In this document: one piece after another, positions 11,419 through 23,439 of the stretch
Numbering within the stretch: the stretch's first letter is position 1
Layout of the letters: each line of letters opens with the position of its first letter
NCBI GenBank assembly: GCA_951804985.1
Contig: OX638133.1
Coordinates: 27,558,963-27,622,962, forward strand
Direction of reading: 5' to 3'
Length of the DNA stretch: 64,000 nucleotides
Source: Dryomyza anilis
Lineage: Eukaryota; Arthropoda; Insecta; Diptera; Dryomyzidae
Made by a program: the position numbers and the translations under genes
Notes under the pieces: model-generated
Seen by the model: the letters and a program-made list of their open reading frames with translations, nothing else
Told to the model about the DNA's origin: nothing
Database searches by the model: none

Positions 11419-12045
11419 TGTGAAGAATACGTTTCATCATATTAACAAACAAATACATAAAATACACCATATATGTACATCATATTGAAGAACGCTATTC
11501 ATCAAACCAAATTTCAATCAAAATCCTTTTTTTTCGTTCATTTTTTGCCGTACTTCTCAGTTCTCAAGTAGTTGTTGTATGTTATTTCTTATATAATGCT
11601 TGCTCGACATGCATAAATTAGTAAAATGTTTTATAATATATTTATTATAATAACAACTTTTTGTTAATAAAAAGTTATATTTATAAAAAATATATTTTTT
11701 AAAAAATTTGTTTCAAAGAAAATTTTTTTTCAAAGACATTTTTTTTGGAACATTTTTTTTCGGATAATTTTTTTACTGTTATTTTTTAAATAAAATTTTT
11801 ACAACACTTTTTTTGAATTATTTTGAAAAAAAAAATTTTTGTTTGAAAAAATATGAACAAATTCATTAATATGACAATTCAAATTCATTGTATTGAATAT
11901 TTTGTTCATATATATAATGAATACATTCATTAATATATCATTTAATGAACGGTGGTATCAATATGATGAATCTGGTAGTTGTTGAAAAAATTCATAATAT
12001 TTATGAATAAATTCATCACATTAAAGAATTTTTTTTTCTGTGTAG
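11419..12045 (-). mobile_element. MITE family E, copy 2 (truncated at left)
   Basis: Reverse-orientation match to 55025-55904: 'gtgaagaatac.tttcatca', 'gccgtacttctcagttctca', 'attatataagaa'-type block, poly-T/TTCAAA tracts, 'ggtatcaatatgatgaatc', and a final 'ttttttttctgtgta'. The left edge is cut where element D1 ends. Confidence 0.75.
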
Positions 12046-12170
12046 GACAACGCCGTGTTAAAGTTAAAAATAAATACCCTAAAAAAACTGACTAAAACTA
12101 AATAACTAAATTGTTTATAAAAAATTTAGTTTACTGGACGTAAAAATCCGACAGTTTCGAATTACATTAC

Positions 12171-12651
12171 ACACAAAAAAATATCAACAAAAATTTCACC
12201 AACTACCAGTATTCATCATATTGATGATTTCATTCATTGAACTAAAATCGTATTTATTGAATGTTTTTCACTTTTAATATTTCTTATAACATCAAATTTC
12301 AAACAAAAAATTATCTCCATCTACACATTTATGTATTTATAATTCATATAAGATTTATGATAATTAAATTAATGTGGTTTGATGAGTAAAATTCATCAAT
12401 ATGATGTAAATTATTCATTAATATGATGAAATGGAGTCTTCGCATAAGGAGCAATTAAATATTATAACTCATTTAAGAATTATAAAAACATAAATGTGTA
12501 AAAGGAGACAAATTTGTGTTTGAAATTTGATGTCAAAAAAAAATATTGAAAATGAAAAACATTTAAAAAAACGATTTTAATTCAATGAATGAAATCATCA
12601 AAATGATGAATACTGGTAGTTGATGAAATTTTTGATGATATTTTTTTGTGT
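12171..12651. mobile_element. Foldback (near full-length palindromic) MITE
   Basis: Ends 'acacaaaaaaatatc' and 'gatatttttttgtgt'. The outer 81 bp of each side (12171-12251 and 12571-12651) are close reverse complements. Pairing continues inward ('catcaaatttcaaaca' against 'tgtttgaaatttgatg', 'acacatttatgt' against 'acataaatgtgt') to a centre near 12411. The phrase 'ctaccagtattcatcat' relates it to family E. It has no coding capacity. Confidence 0.85.
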
Positions 12652-12759
12652 TTAGTTTTGCCTGTCTTTTCAAAAAATATTAAAATGTAGTTGCATTTGT
12701 AAAATTGTCAGCCGTGGATATTTTTTTCTTTGATGTACCTTCAAAATATATATTGCTTA

Positions 12760-13457
12760 TTTTTATACCCTACACTAAGAGTGAAAGGGTATATTCAGTT
12801 TGGTACGCCGTTTGTAACACCCAGAAGGAAGCATCTCCGGTATGGAAAAGTATATATATTCTTGATCAGCATGACCTCCTGAGTCGATTTAGCGATGTCC
12901 GTCTGTCTGTCCGTCTGTCTGTCTGTCCGTCTGTCTGTCTGTTCAAATCCCTACTACTTTTAAAATTGAAGAGCTAGATAAATGAAACTTATAACTTAGA
13001 TTACTAATATACCTACGCTGTATGTGCGAAAAAATTGGCGGTCCATTGTGACCTATGATCCGACCACTTATGTTCAAATACCTCATATAAAATGTACATA
13101 TAAAGATCAATTTTTATGTATACGTGCTTAGGTAAACTTTTTTGGTCAAATATATATTGACATCATGCTCAAATACATGATAATAATGTTATCTAGCGAA
13201 AAGACTTATGGTTCACAAAAAAAAAATCGAAATTCGGTACACCTACCCATTTGTAAATATGGGTATCAAATGAATGGAAATTCTTCAGCGATTGAATGTT
13301 TGTAGTTATTTTCAGGATTCGTATACCCTGGTGACCTATATACCACTTTTAATAGTAACCACACATATGTGTAGGGTATTTATAGTCGGCTTAGACCGAC
13401 TATAATTTTGATAATCCTACTTTAAAATTTCCCATGTGATCTAACCTTCCCAACTGG
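12760..13457 (+). mobile_element. mini-me/DINE-1-like element, subfamily A, copy 1
   Basis: Starts 'tttttataccctacacta', then 'gtatggaaaagtatatatat', 'cttgatcagcatgacc', a (GTCY)n run at 12898-12945, and ends 'ggcttagaccgactata' and 'aaccttcccaactgg'. A conserved TATATATTCTTGATCAGCAT-like core next to (GTCY)n is the hallmark of dipteran mini-me/DINE-1 elements, regarded as non-autonomous Helitron relatives. The 90-residue frame at 12705-12977 is a shadow of the repeat. Confidence 0.85.
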
Positions 13458-13880
13458 TTCATGTTGTAAACAGCTCAGTCCACTGCAGTCTCTGGCACTT
13501 TTTTAGCTTCCGAACTAAAAACAATAACGTGTCATGCGACATTGGGCATTTTATTTTTTTTTTTCAGTTTGTTTGTTAAGTTGATAAGTAATTCTGGTAA
13601 TTGTTTTTGTTTGCGTAATTGAAACTCACTTTTGTGCCCAGTGTTTTCTATTATTTTTATTGGTACAGCATCTACTGTATATATACGATTGATTTTCAAT
13701 ATAAATTTTCTATTTTTTTTTTGTGCCATTACATTGCGCTCAAGGTTGAGCACCATTTGTTCCTGCAGATGAAGCCTTCTTTGTGCCATTTTATTTTTGT
13801 ATTTTATTGTTTATTTGCAATAATTCGATTTTTATTTTGTCCACCGAGGTTTCACAGATTTATGTTTTGATTAAAAGCAA
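13458..13880. other. Unassigned segment with unconvincing opposing frames
   Basis: A minus-strand frame at 13532-13789 (85 residues, Lys/Gln-rich, beginning 'MAQRRLHLQEQ') and a Phe/Tyr-rich plus frame at 13619-13870 overlap almost entirely, so at most one could be real. The minus frame has more ordinary composition but no recognised motif, no intact neighbour and a T-rich flank. It could be a decayed exon or chance. Confidence 0.2.
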
Positions 13881-14324
13881 ACACTGACTGCACTGTTTTA
13901 GAATTGAAAAATAAAAATAACATTAAATTTATATTATAAATTTAATCGTAAATTAATGAATAACACGAAGAAAATTGCAAACTCATGATTTATGAATAAA
14001 AAGTTTATAAAACATATTAATTTCGTATTATTTTATTTATTATTTATATTCATAAATTATCTACAATACTGAAAAAATGCATAATTTATGGATACAAAAT
14101 TCCAAATCATTCTGTATTTATTATTAATAGGATTCATAAATTTTACAAATTTTATTGTTAATCATGAAAATAGAAATTATGAATATTTATTCATAACTTG
14201 TTTTAATTATTGTATATTTATTTTCTAAATGCGCAATCAGTCTGAAAACCATTTAAATGAGTGAATAAAGTGAAAAATATATCATTTGAGATGAAATTTT
14301 GCAGTTATATAAGTTAAAGTGATG
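13881..14324. repeat. 'attcataa'-rich AT segment
   Basis: Many short inverted phrases ('attcataaatt', 'aatttatgaata', 'catgatttatgaata') are shared with 15355-15605 and 32800-33030. It is probably a worn MITE. No ends could be fixed. Confidence 0.35.
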
Positions 14325-14475
14325 TAAAGGGTTTTTCAAATGGGACGCTACAAAAGTAGAGCGTAAGGGACAGCAAATGACGCCATATTTCTTGCCGCCC
14401 TTTTGACATTTCTCTACAGTAAGGTTTGCCATTTTATGATGGAAAATTGTAGCGTTCTTATTGAAAAACTCTTTA
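14325..14475. mobile_element. Short TIR element family H (147 bp, TA-flanked)
   Basis: Left end 'aagggtttttcaaatggg' and right end, read inverted, 'aagagtttttcaataaga' continue into identical 'acgctacaa'. TA flanks both sides (14325-14326 and 14474-14475). The interior is GC-richer than its surroundings. Size and TA target fit a Tc1/mariner-type MITE. From 14476 to 14881 no feature is recognised. Confidence 0.75.
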
Positions 14476-14881
14476 TTTTTTAATTTTTAATTTTCGTTTC
14501 CTTTGTCAACTGACTTATTACAATACCAAATGATCTCTCAAATAATTTTCACTTTGCTCTGCATAATTTGGATTTGTTTTTCCATCTGGAGCCTACAGAT
14601 ACTTTGCAAAATGAATGAAATTTTAATCATTTATTATGAATAATATATTAGAAATGATTTTGAAGTTTCCTCTGCAAATATGCATGACTGCACTCTACAA
14701 TTTTGAATTCATTTCACAAATGTGTCTCTGTTCGACTTCACTCACTGCAGTATTTGTTTCATTGGTGTCAAGTACTGTCAAAACATCAAGCCTTCGATGC
14801 CTCAAATATAAATAATAAAAAAATGTTGTTCAATAAATAAAAAACTGAATATAAAATATTATATGATTATCTTATACCTTC

Positions 14882-15064
14882 CCAGTCTGCCTTGACTCAA
14901 AGACCTTCGATGCCTCGAAGCGTTCTCGAATAACTTCGATAAACAAAGTTCGATCTCGTTACTCTTTGATTCAAATTTTTAAAAATGTTCGTACATTTAA
15001 ATACTTTGACAAGATACGATAATTAAACATATAACGATATCGAAACGAATGGCATACTGGGTTT
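14882..15064. mobile_element. MITE family G, copy 3 (short complete copy)
   Basis: Left end 'cccagtctgcc', right end 'ggcatactggg', inverted with one mismatch. The interior 'cctcgaagcgttctcgaa' and 'gttcgatctcgtt' is the reverse complement of part of copy G1 at 1612-1700. Confidence 0.65.
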
Positions 15065-15354
15065 TGATTTTTTTTTTTTTTATATCAATATTAATGAACA
15101 TTCCTTACAGTAAGAATGTTAAATTTAATTAAAAATGCACTAAGGAATCGGTGTCAAAACCAGTTCATTTCAGTATTTGAATTTTTATTGCACATCATCA
15201 TTGACCTCTTCACTGCAGTTTTGTTTTTATTTTGTTTTGTTTTGTTTTGACAGTACTTGGTGCTTTGTTGAAATTCATTTTATTTTCAAGCTTAGAGTTG
15301 ACGACAGTAAATGTTTTGAAACGAAATGCATATGTGCAGTTCTCTATAATACAT
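15065..15354. other. No gene recognised
   Basis: A 60-residue frame at 15177-15359 is rich in Phe, Cys and Ser and crosses a TTTTG run. 'cactgcagt' and 'gacagtactt' also occur, inverted, near 14740-14790, hinting at a worn inverted repeat. Confidence 0.25.
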
Positions 15355-15605
15355 CATAAAAAGTATTCCAGAACCTCTATCAATTACTCCTGACTTATGA
15401 ATATATTATACATAAAACATGAGTAAACATACGCATAATTTTATTCAATTAATCATAATGCTTAATTTTTACTATAATCATATATTATGAATAAAAATCA
15501 AATCATTATGATTACTTATTCTTGGCAGGATAACATCATTAATTATTGCAAAATTTATGCGTATCATGTATTCATGATTTATGAAAATAATTCCCTCTGT
15601 GTATT
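15355..15605 (-). repeat. Dispersed repeat family K, copy 1
   Basis: Reverse complement of 32800-33030: 'gacttatgaatatattatac', 'cataattttattcaattaat' and 'ataatcatatattatgaata' are shared nearly exactly. It is AT-rich and non-coding. The type of element is unknown. Confidence 0.65.
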
Positions 15606-15664
15606 TTTGCAATTTACGAGAGCTAATTTTAATTTTCAATCATTCTAGAAAATTAGGAATTCAA

Positions 15665-15735
15665 TACCTCTCGACAGTCAAACATACGAAAGTAAAACAT
15701 TGCCTATGAAAAGCACTCACACCGCCAAATTGTGT
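15665..15735 (+). mobile_element. SINE fragment
   Basis: 'acctctcgacagt', 'aaacatacgaaagtaaaaca' and 'ttgcctatgaaaagc' match the body of the tRNA-derived SINE at 58857-59170. Neither head nor tail is present. Confidence 0.7.
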
Positions 15736-15814
15736 CATTTTTAGAAAAATAAGTATAAGAATTGACTAATATTGTATGAAAATTTAATAATCATTATTTT
15801 GATGTAGATTTTTA

Positions 15815-16130
15815 AAGGTGGGCGTGGTCCCTCGCATACAACAGTAATGATTAAAATAATATATGTTGGGAATTACGGGAGCTACAGTGATGCAACTTTA
15901 TAGTAGAATTTTTTTTTCGTTTATATAATGCAGTTCTCGAAATTTCAGCTGGATTGAACAAGAGGGCGTTGTACTTCCCATATAAGACAAAATTTCAAAG
16001 GGTCATATATTGGTAATTAATAGAGCTACAGTGATGAAACTTTGTAATATACAGTTTTTCGTTGACATATTTCACATTTTATCTTGATTGGACAAGTGGG
16101 TGTGGTACCTCCCATATAACCAAAAAATGT
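15815..16130 (+). repeat. Helitron-related internal repeats
   Basis: Three diverged units contain 'ggtgggcgtggtccctcgca', 'gagggcgttgtacttcccat' and 'gtgggtgtggtacctcccat', about 130-145 bp apart. These match 'aggggcgtggtacctcccat' inside the Helitron at 5024-6257. 'gagctacagtgatg.aactt' repeats between them. It is probably part of a related element. From 16131 to 16404 no other feature is seen. Confidence 0.55.
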
Positions 16131-16404
16131 TGAAATTATTAATATTAGTATAAATGGTTGGTCGCTGAAATGTAAATAACTCCGAAAAAGCAAAAAAAGG
16201 CAATATTTTCATTAATGTTTTGAAAAATATAATATGTGTACTAAGTAACAATATAATCAGTTTTGCTGGAGCGTGCCCGGAACTTTTTGTTTTTGATCTT
16301 TGTAAATGAAAAATAATTAAAAAAAAAATGAATTTACTCCAGAGTTTTTTCTTTCTAAAGTATAAACATTTTCTAAAACATTGATATTGTAAACGCTTTA
16401 TAGA

Positions 16405-17045
16405 TATCATGTCGTCACTGTTATTGCAAAGGGGTGAAAAGTTGGGAAATCAAATATTAAAGTTTGTAGTGCTTTAAAAATTAGCAAAATTTATATTTTT
16501 TTTCAATTTTTTTTGGCTTATTTGTCAATTAATATAACGTATGTAAAATATCTTTAGGTTTGGACAATCTACTGAATTATAAATACGGATTTTGTGAGAC
16601 TATATCCTGATCAAAACGCAAATATTTTTTTTTTTATGCTATAACTTTTTATTAGAGCAAGATGAAATAGTATTGTAAATGCATTAATTGTTTGATTTTA
16701 AAGCACCTATCGATTGGCATCATTATTAAAAATAATTTTCCAAATATTTTTACAAATTTTTTATTTGCCAGAATAATGTTTGAAAAAATATTTTTAAATA
16801 ATGATGCCAATCGATTGGTGCTTTAAAAACAAATTTTAAATACCTTCACATCAATATTTTATCTTGCACCAATAAACTCTAGCAAAAAAACGAAGAAATT
16901 AAAAAAATTGAAAATCTTGCCATGCCAAAAGGCCGAATCTTTTCGTTTTTTTGCTATAACTCTTTAATGGTACTTGATAAAATAGTGATGTAAAGGCAAT
17001 AATTGTTTGTTTTCAAAGCAACTATCGATCTGCATCTGCAAACAT
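16405..17045. mobile_element. TA-flanked palindromic-cassette element family C, truncated copy
   Basis: Begins 'tgtcgtcactgttattgcaa', a variant of the family end. It carries one clear palindromic cassette (about 16630-16880, with 'tttaaagcacctatcgattg' against 'caatcgattggtgctttaaa') and breaks off in the next. The 112-residue minus frame overlapping the start is not convincing. Confidence 0.75.
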
Positions 17046-18099
17046 TTAATTTTGAATCTCCTATTTTTTATCGCAATCAATTACTATTTTTATATTCCAC
17101 ATTCTGGTATCAGAAATGAATAAATATCTGGCACAGGCATTTCAAATACTGTCTTATAATTTTGATAACCATTATGCTAATCATAGCAATCATACAATGA
17201 CTTAGAGCTTACTACTATTAAAATCAAAAACAATCCATGAAATTCTCTTTATTTGTTCCATTGTTTGGGTGAGAATTGTCAATAGTTATTCTATAATTGT
17301 ATTATTTATTATTTCATTATTATCAAACGGATATATTTAATTTAGTATTTTCGTAAATAACAAAAATATTATTGATTATAGTTTAAAATGCGAAAACTAG
17401 TAACAAAACAGAAAACAATATAAGAAACACAATTAAATTTGGCACGTTTTCGAGCTATTATTCTCCCAGTATCCCTAGAACATCAATGTTTTTAATATAT
17501 GCTTCACTCAGACCACATGAAGCCACATAACTAGAGCAACAACTTAATAATGGCCACCATGAGAAAATCTGCACGTGCCATGAAAAATAGTAGAGCAAAA
17601 AAAAAAAGAGAAACTTAACGCAGGACACACAAAACATAACTGTAGCAATTTTGACCCTCTCCCACAAACTACTCATCCATCACTCGTTCCATGCAGAGTT
17701 TCGACTGATGGACCACAGTAATGTTACGGTCTTTTTACTTCTGCTACAGGGAAATATTGCAAAACTTTAAAAAATAAAATAAAAATATATAACGTATATG
17801 GTTTATGAAATAAAATGTTAAGAGGAACAGCAAAAACCTCAACAATAAGAAATACATGAACATAGTGAACAATATAAGTAATAAAACTAATACCAGATTA
17901 TATAAAAGTAGCGTGGTAAAAGAATTCGAATGGTACAAATAATAATATGGTAAATACAAAACCAATAAGCGATATAATTAATGAAAGAATACTTAGAGAA
18001 TATGCAAAATTCTAAAAAAGGAAAGAAAATATTTGGAATTTTAAAAATATTTCAAGACTGATTAAAATCAATTATACTTCAACTGTTAAAGAAACCAGA
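17046..18099. other. No gene recognised; AT-rich unique sequence
   Basis: Small frames at 17458-17676 and 17744-17965 on the minus strand are Leu/Phe/Tyr-rich and look like chance. The segment near 17460-17720 is less AT-rich than the rest ('ggccaccatgagaaaatc'). No motif was identified. Confidence 0.4.
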
Positions 18100-18420
18100 A
18101 ACCAGTAATTAAGGTTAGGTCACGTGGGCAATTTTCAAGTAGGGAAATTTTGATAGTTTTATGTGATGAAGTTAGTCCGAATTATGAAAGTTATAATCGA
18201 TATAAGCCCTACGCATATGTGGTAATATATGCAGTTACCGTTTGATCCAGAGGTCCCTAGGGTTTGCGAATTCTGCAAATAACTACAATTTTTTTATTCA
18301 TTTGAGTAATCTATGTGTAGAACAATTTTTATTTAAAATAAAAATAAAAACTAACGTATAAATTATTTGTATTCTTCTTTCAGACAGGGACACAGACAGA
18401 CAATTTTCAAGCGAAATTTC
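18100..18420 (-). mobile_element. mini-me/DINE-1-like element, old diverged copy
   Basis: Parallels 57815-58486 through 'aaggttaggtcacgtggg', 'tttgatagtttta', 'cctacgcatatgtgg', 'aataactacaat' and a short 'gacacagacagaca' remnant of the microsatellite. Confidence 0.6.
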
Positions 18421-18561
18421 CTGTAGACATTTTTCCCTAAATCAATTCTGTATAATTTGCCTTTTCCAGGAAATAGACCTAATCAGGACCGTTGCCAGGG
18501 GGTGTTCTGACTTTTTTTTTATTTTAGGGCTATAACATAATATCGTAATTCTCAACATACA

Positions 18562-19530
18562 TATCGTCACTGTCATGCCAAAGGGACCAATGTCCATTTT
18601 TAAAAATGTTGGGAAATCAAATTTTAAAGTTGGAAGTGCTTTAAAAATTAGTAATTTTTTTTTTTTCAATTTATTTTGTTATTATGATTTATTCATCAAT
18701 TATTACATCGTATATAAAATATCTTTGGATTTGGACAACTTACTGAATTATAAATATGGATTTTGTGAGACTATATCCTGACCAAAATGCAAATATTTTT
18801 CTATTTTATGCTATAACTCTTTAACGCAAGATAAAATAGTGTTGTAAAGGCATTTATTGATTGTTTTCAAATCTCCTAACGATTGGCATCATTATTTAAA
18901 AATAATTTTCCAAATATGTATTAATTTGCCATTCGATATTTGCAAGAAAAATGTTTGGCAAAATATGTTTATGTAATGATGCCAATCGATAAGTGCTTTT
19001 AAAACAAATAATTAATGTCTTTACACCAATATTTTATCTTGCACCAATACAGAGTTATAGCAAAAAAACGAAGAAATTTGAAAATTTGAAAATCTTGTCA
19101 TGCCAAAAGGGGCGAATCTTTTCGTTTTTTTTGCTAAAACTCGTTATTGGTACAAGATATAATAGTGATGTTAAGTCATTTATTGTTTGTTTTCAAAGCT
19201 GCTGTATACTGGTATCATTATTTTAAAATAATTGGCCAAACATTTTTATTGCAAATGATTAAAAATATTTTAAAATAATGATGATGATCGATGGGCGCTT
19301 TAAAAACAAACAATTAATGCTTTTACACCGCTATTTTATCTTACACCAATCAAAAGTTATGGCATGACAACGTTTTCAATTTTTCGAATTCGCTCTGTTG
19401 GTTTTGTCTTTTTTTAGAAATATCCAAAATGTCTTTTAGAAATATCCAATTTTGGCACAGTATTAAAAAATGTAAAAAACGCAGATGTCAAAAATTACAC
19501 ATTCGCCCCTGTGGCATGATAGTGACGATA
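18562..19530. mobile_element. TA-flanked palindromic-cassette element family C, copy 1
   Basis: Ends are 'tatcgtcactgtcatgcc' and its inverse 'ggcatgatagtgacgata', with TA at both boundaries. Inside are two large palindromic cassettes (about 18790-19060 and 19110-19370). In each, 'gctataact..tt', 'gcaagataaaatag', 'aattgtttgtttt', 'aaagc.cctat.gattggcat' is followed by the same blocks inverted. Frames at 18442-18669, 18575-18781 and 18993-19226 are shadows. It has no transposase. Confidence 0.85.
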
Positions 19531-19579
19531 TATAAGATATACAAGACAAATAAAATCGGTACTATATCAAAATAATATT

Positions 19580-19748
19580 GTTCTATCCAGGGACTAAAAC
19601 CTTTTGGATTATCGGTTCCAAGTTATTTAAAATGGATGTCCCGGTTTCAACCAAACAAATCGAATGGGTTCCGATTCCACACATTTCATTAAGAATGGTT
19701 CCGGTTTCAAAAATCCGATTCCGGTACTTTGCGCTCCCTGCTTCTATC
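19580..19748. mobile_element. 153-bp hAT-type MITE with 8-bp target duplication
   Basis: Core 19588-19740 begins 'cagggactaaaacc' and ends 'gcgctccctg', so the ends are inverted 'caggga'. Flanks are 'gttctatc' (19580-19587) and 'cttctatc' (19741-19748), identical at 7 of 8 bases. 'ggttcc' and 'ggtttc' subterminal repeats fill it. An 8-bp duplication and a CAGGG-like end are hAT features. Confidence 0.8.
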
Positions 19749-20769
19749 AAATATTTATAAAATCTGAAAAAGGATTTTGATTTTATTCTCTAGTTTTTAA
19801 TTAACTCCATTTTTAAAAGTTTTATGATCTGACCTTTATGTTCGAACCTCGATTTTATAGAATGTGACTTTTTTTAATGCTCCCAGAACCCAACTATTTC
19901 ATTGGACTTTGTAGTTGTTGGGTATTCGAAAAATCGCAAATGGTGCAGATCATACACACAGAATAGAGATTTGTAGCGCCAACTAACTCTTTGCTCAACC
20001 AACTTATTCGGTTCTCTCAACCGCTTAGTCGGTTGTTATTTTCAAAATAAAAAGAGTTGTAGTTTGTACAGCAATCAATTTCGAACTGTTTTCGAATAAT
20101 TTAGTACAGATTTAGAACCATTAGGAGTTTGTATAGACTAATATGGCAGTTCCGCTAGCACATTTGTAAACGATTCGATTTAATCGATTGAAGTTAGTTG
20201 GTACAACTAACTTCTTCATTCTTTCAACCTCATGCCAACAGAGAGATCAATACGCTCAATGATTTATTTTTCCCTCTATAACAATTATATATACAAAAAA
20301 GAAAATGTAAATTAATATTTTCTAAATTTCAAAAGCATTAAAGTATACCATCCCATTCTATAACATGTTCATTCGACTAATACTGTTTTTAATGTTATTT
20401 CATTACTGGATTCTTTATATCCTGTCAAATTTTTTGTGCAAATTGATCAACCCTATCCCAAATTATAACCAAAAATGTTCTTAGCATTACAATTTTAAAA
20501 ATCCATATTGGACTTAGAGTTACTTGGAAGTTTTTGAATTTTATAATTTCCTATTTGGTTTTTTAATATGGGAGGGTCGATATCACCTTCAAATATTTGA
20601 AGAAAATACGTTTTCTTTCATGTTAGTCTTTCGTGAAAATATTGAAAATCAATGTTTTCGGCCGGGTATATTCAAAAATCAATTTATGATTTGAAAATAC
20701 ATAATCCAAATGAACAAAAATGAAAAAGAATTAACGTGTATGAGCGATTGTATTATCCGGAACTCTCTC
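19749..20769. other. No gene recognised
   Basis: 19975-20285 has paired phrases ('ccaactaactctttg', 'gttagttggtacaactaact', 'caaccgcttagtcggttg') suggesting a worn inverted repeat. The rest is AT-rich and unassigned. Confidence 0.35.
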
Positions 20770-21040
20770 TTAAAAATTAATATATATTTTCTCAAAAGCT
20801 CTCCGCCGAACGAAAATCCTGGCTATGGGCCTGGATAAAATCAAGAACAAACATCGGCTAAAAATCATGAAATTCATCAGCTCATCGGGATGAACGAAAA
20901 TGGAAATGCGTCTATAGGATACCATACATAGGGACCATTGTGTTCCCTTCAACTCTGGTCTAAGTGGTCGACAACTCAACAATTGCTGACACCTCCAAAC
21001 CTTACTAATGCTACTTAAGAAAAATGCAAAAACTTGATCT
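20770..21040 (-). repeat. Dispersed repeat family L, distal block, copy 1
   Basis: Read on the minus strand, 'ttgttgagttgtcgaccact', 'atggtatcctatagacgcat' and 'tccattttcgttcat' align with 26735-26885 on the plus strand. A 96-residue minus frame covers it, but the plus copy is not open in the same frame throughout. Function unknown; it may derive from a mobile element. Confidence 0.5.
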
Positions 21041-22320
21041 AAAAAACTGTTTTTGCACAAATTCTCAGAATGATAGCAGGTTTCACGTGCAAAGTACTAT
21101 CTCACGGTGTAATATGAAACCATTCTTCTTCGAATATATAAAATACTGTACTTCAGAAATGTAGTTTTCCACAAAAAAAAAAAAAAACTTTAAACGCAAT
21201 TTTACTTTTATTTTTGAAAACTGTATAGTCCTATTATTCTATAGAATTTTATAAAATAAATACTATTTAATTTAAATGATATTTACCATCATCAGCAGAT
21301 ATTATAAACTTCAATTATACCTCATACATTTTTCGTAAAAATACAAAAATTAACTTTTTTCCAATTTTAAAATGTGGCAGCGAGCAATTAACATCACATG
21401 AGGAATTTTTCCTTTTAGATACCACACGATCCAACAATTTTCACCATATAACAGAAATAATGCAATTGCATCCACGTCATTGAACAATGCGCCACAATAT
21501 GCGCTGAACTTGAAAAAGTTTTATATATGTATGGCGCACATTTTGAATTCGGAAAAACATTAAAGTGCACACACAAATGTGAAATTCTTTATAGAATTTC
21601 AGGTTGTACTATTCAATTATATTTCCACGTAAATAGGATTTAAACTAAATTATACCGAAATATACTTAGTATATTTTAATAAGATTACTATGAGTTTGGA
21701 AATCATTTTTAAATCATTTTAAGTCTAATTGGTAAGTTGTGTTTTTATAATTGCTCTCTCTGCTACACAAGTTAATATCTAATTAATATCAGTTAATACT
21801 TCTTCAAGTATCCATTATTATATAATTACTCAGTTTTTGGCAGCAAAGGAAGTAAAGCACAAACTCTAACTTTTTATTTCTTTGCTTTTGAGCGAAAGCA
21901 AGAGTTTGGTTGCATTACAGAGCGATGCTTCGAAAGTAAGCAACATTTGCTCTTATTTCATAGGAATACCTCAAAAGAAAGCAAAGTTACGTAGAGATGT
22001 GAAATACTTGTTTTTGAAGTGCTTTACAATATTTTAATGTTTCGCTCTCTGCTCTTTGCTAAAATGCTTTCTTTACTCTATCTTGTTTTTGAAATGCTTT
22101 ACAATACTTATATATTTGCTAAAATGATTTCTCTATCAAGAATTACATCGATTTGGTGCTCATAAGCCTGAAATCGCATGAATTGTTTAAAAAAAATAAA
22201 GAAAGGAGCAAGAGTTTTGGAATCGAAACATCATGTAAAAATCAAAGAGCGAGAGTTTTTCAATCGAGACATCATTTGAAAAGCAAAGAGCGTTACTTTT
22301 GAAATATTTTGAATTTGTCT
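21041..22320. other. No gene recognised; 'aaagcaaagagc' phrases
   Basis: From 21840 to 22310 variants of 'gcaaagagcgagagttttt', 'gcaagagttt' and 'gtgctttacaata' recur several times on both strands, including a repeated 'ttgaa.tgctttacaata'. It could be a worn tandem or MITE-like repeat. The rest is AT-rich. Confidence 0.35.
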
Positions 22321-23410
22321 TATCGCCACTGTCATGCTAAAGGGGCGAATGTGTAATTACTGACATTTTCGTTTTTTTTACTTTTTTAAATGTAGTTTTT
22401 CCTCAAGTGTACTGTGCCAAAATCGTGTGTGGTTTTGTTGTATATTTCTAGCCACAAAACACAAAACCATAAGGGCGAATTCGAAAAATTGAAAATTTTG
22501 TCATGCAAAACAGGGCGAATCTATTCGTTTGTTTGCCATAACTTGCACCAATAAAGAGTTATAGCAAAAAAACGAAGAAATTGGAAAACTTGAAAATCTT
22601 GTCATGCCAAAATCTTTTCGTTTTTTGCTATAACTCTTTATTGGTGCAAGATAAAATAGTAGTGTATAGGTATTAATTGTTTGATTTTAAAGCACCTATT
22701 GATCATCATTATTTTAAAATATTTTTTAAAATTTTTATCATTTGCAAAAAAAATTTTTGGCAATTATTTTTAAATAATGATGCAAATGGATAGGTGCTTT
22801 AAAATCAAACAATTAATGCCTTCGCATCGCTATTTAATCTTGCACCACTAAAAAGTTATAGCAAAAAAACGAAAAGATTCGCCCTTTTGGCATGACAAGA
22901 GTTTCAATTTTTCCAATTTCTTCGTAGTTTTGCTATAACTCTTTATTGGTGCAAGATAAAATAGCGGTGTGTAGGTATTAATTGTTTGTTTTTAAAGCAC
23001 CTTTTGATTGGCATCGTTATTTAAAATTATTTTGCCAAACATTTTTCCTGCAAATATCAAATGGCAGATTAATGTTTGCCAAAATATTTTTCAACAATGA
23101 TGCCAATCGATAGGTGCTTTAAAAACAAACAATTAATACTATTTGATCTTGCGCTAATAAAAAGTTATAGCATAAAAAACAAAAATATTTGCGATTTGGT
23201 CAGTATATAGCCTCACAAAATCCGTATTTATAAAGTTGTCCAAATCCAAAGATATTTTAAAAACGTTATAATAATTGATGAATAAAACAAAATAACAGAA
23301 AAAAATTACAAAAAAAAAAAATTTACTAAAGAACTTTAAAGAACTTTTAACTATAAAATTTGATTTCCCGACATTTTCACATTCGCTCCTTGGTCATGAC
23401 AGTGACAATA
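22321..23410. mobile_element. TA-flanked palindromic-cassette element family C, copy 2
   Basis: Left end 'tatcgccactgtcatgc', right end inverted 'tattgtcactgtcatga', with TA at the edges. There are two palindromic cassettes (about 22530-22870 and 22920-23180) joined by 'gaaaagattcgcccttttgg'. It is the longest copy (1090 bp). It interrupts repeat family L, whose two blocks lie on either side. Confidence 0.85.
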
Positions 23411-23439
23411 TTATTTTGTCACTTTTTGTTGTCTGTTTT

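Noticed and set aside
12895..12950. CRISPR-like or tandem regulatory array from the GTCY run
   Set aside because: It is the (GTCY)n microsatellite that is a constant part of mini-me/DINE-1-like elements.
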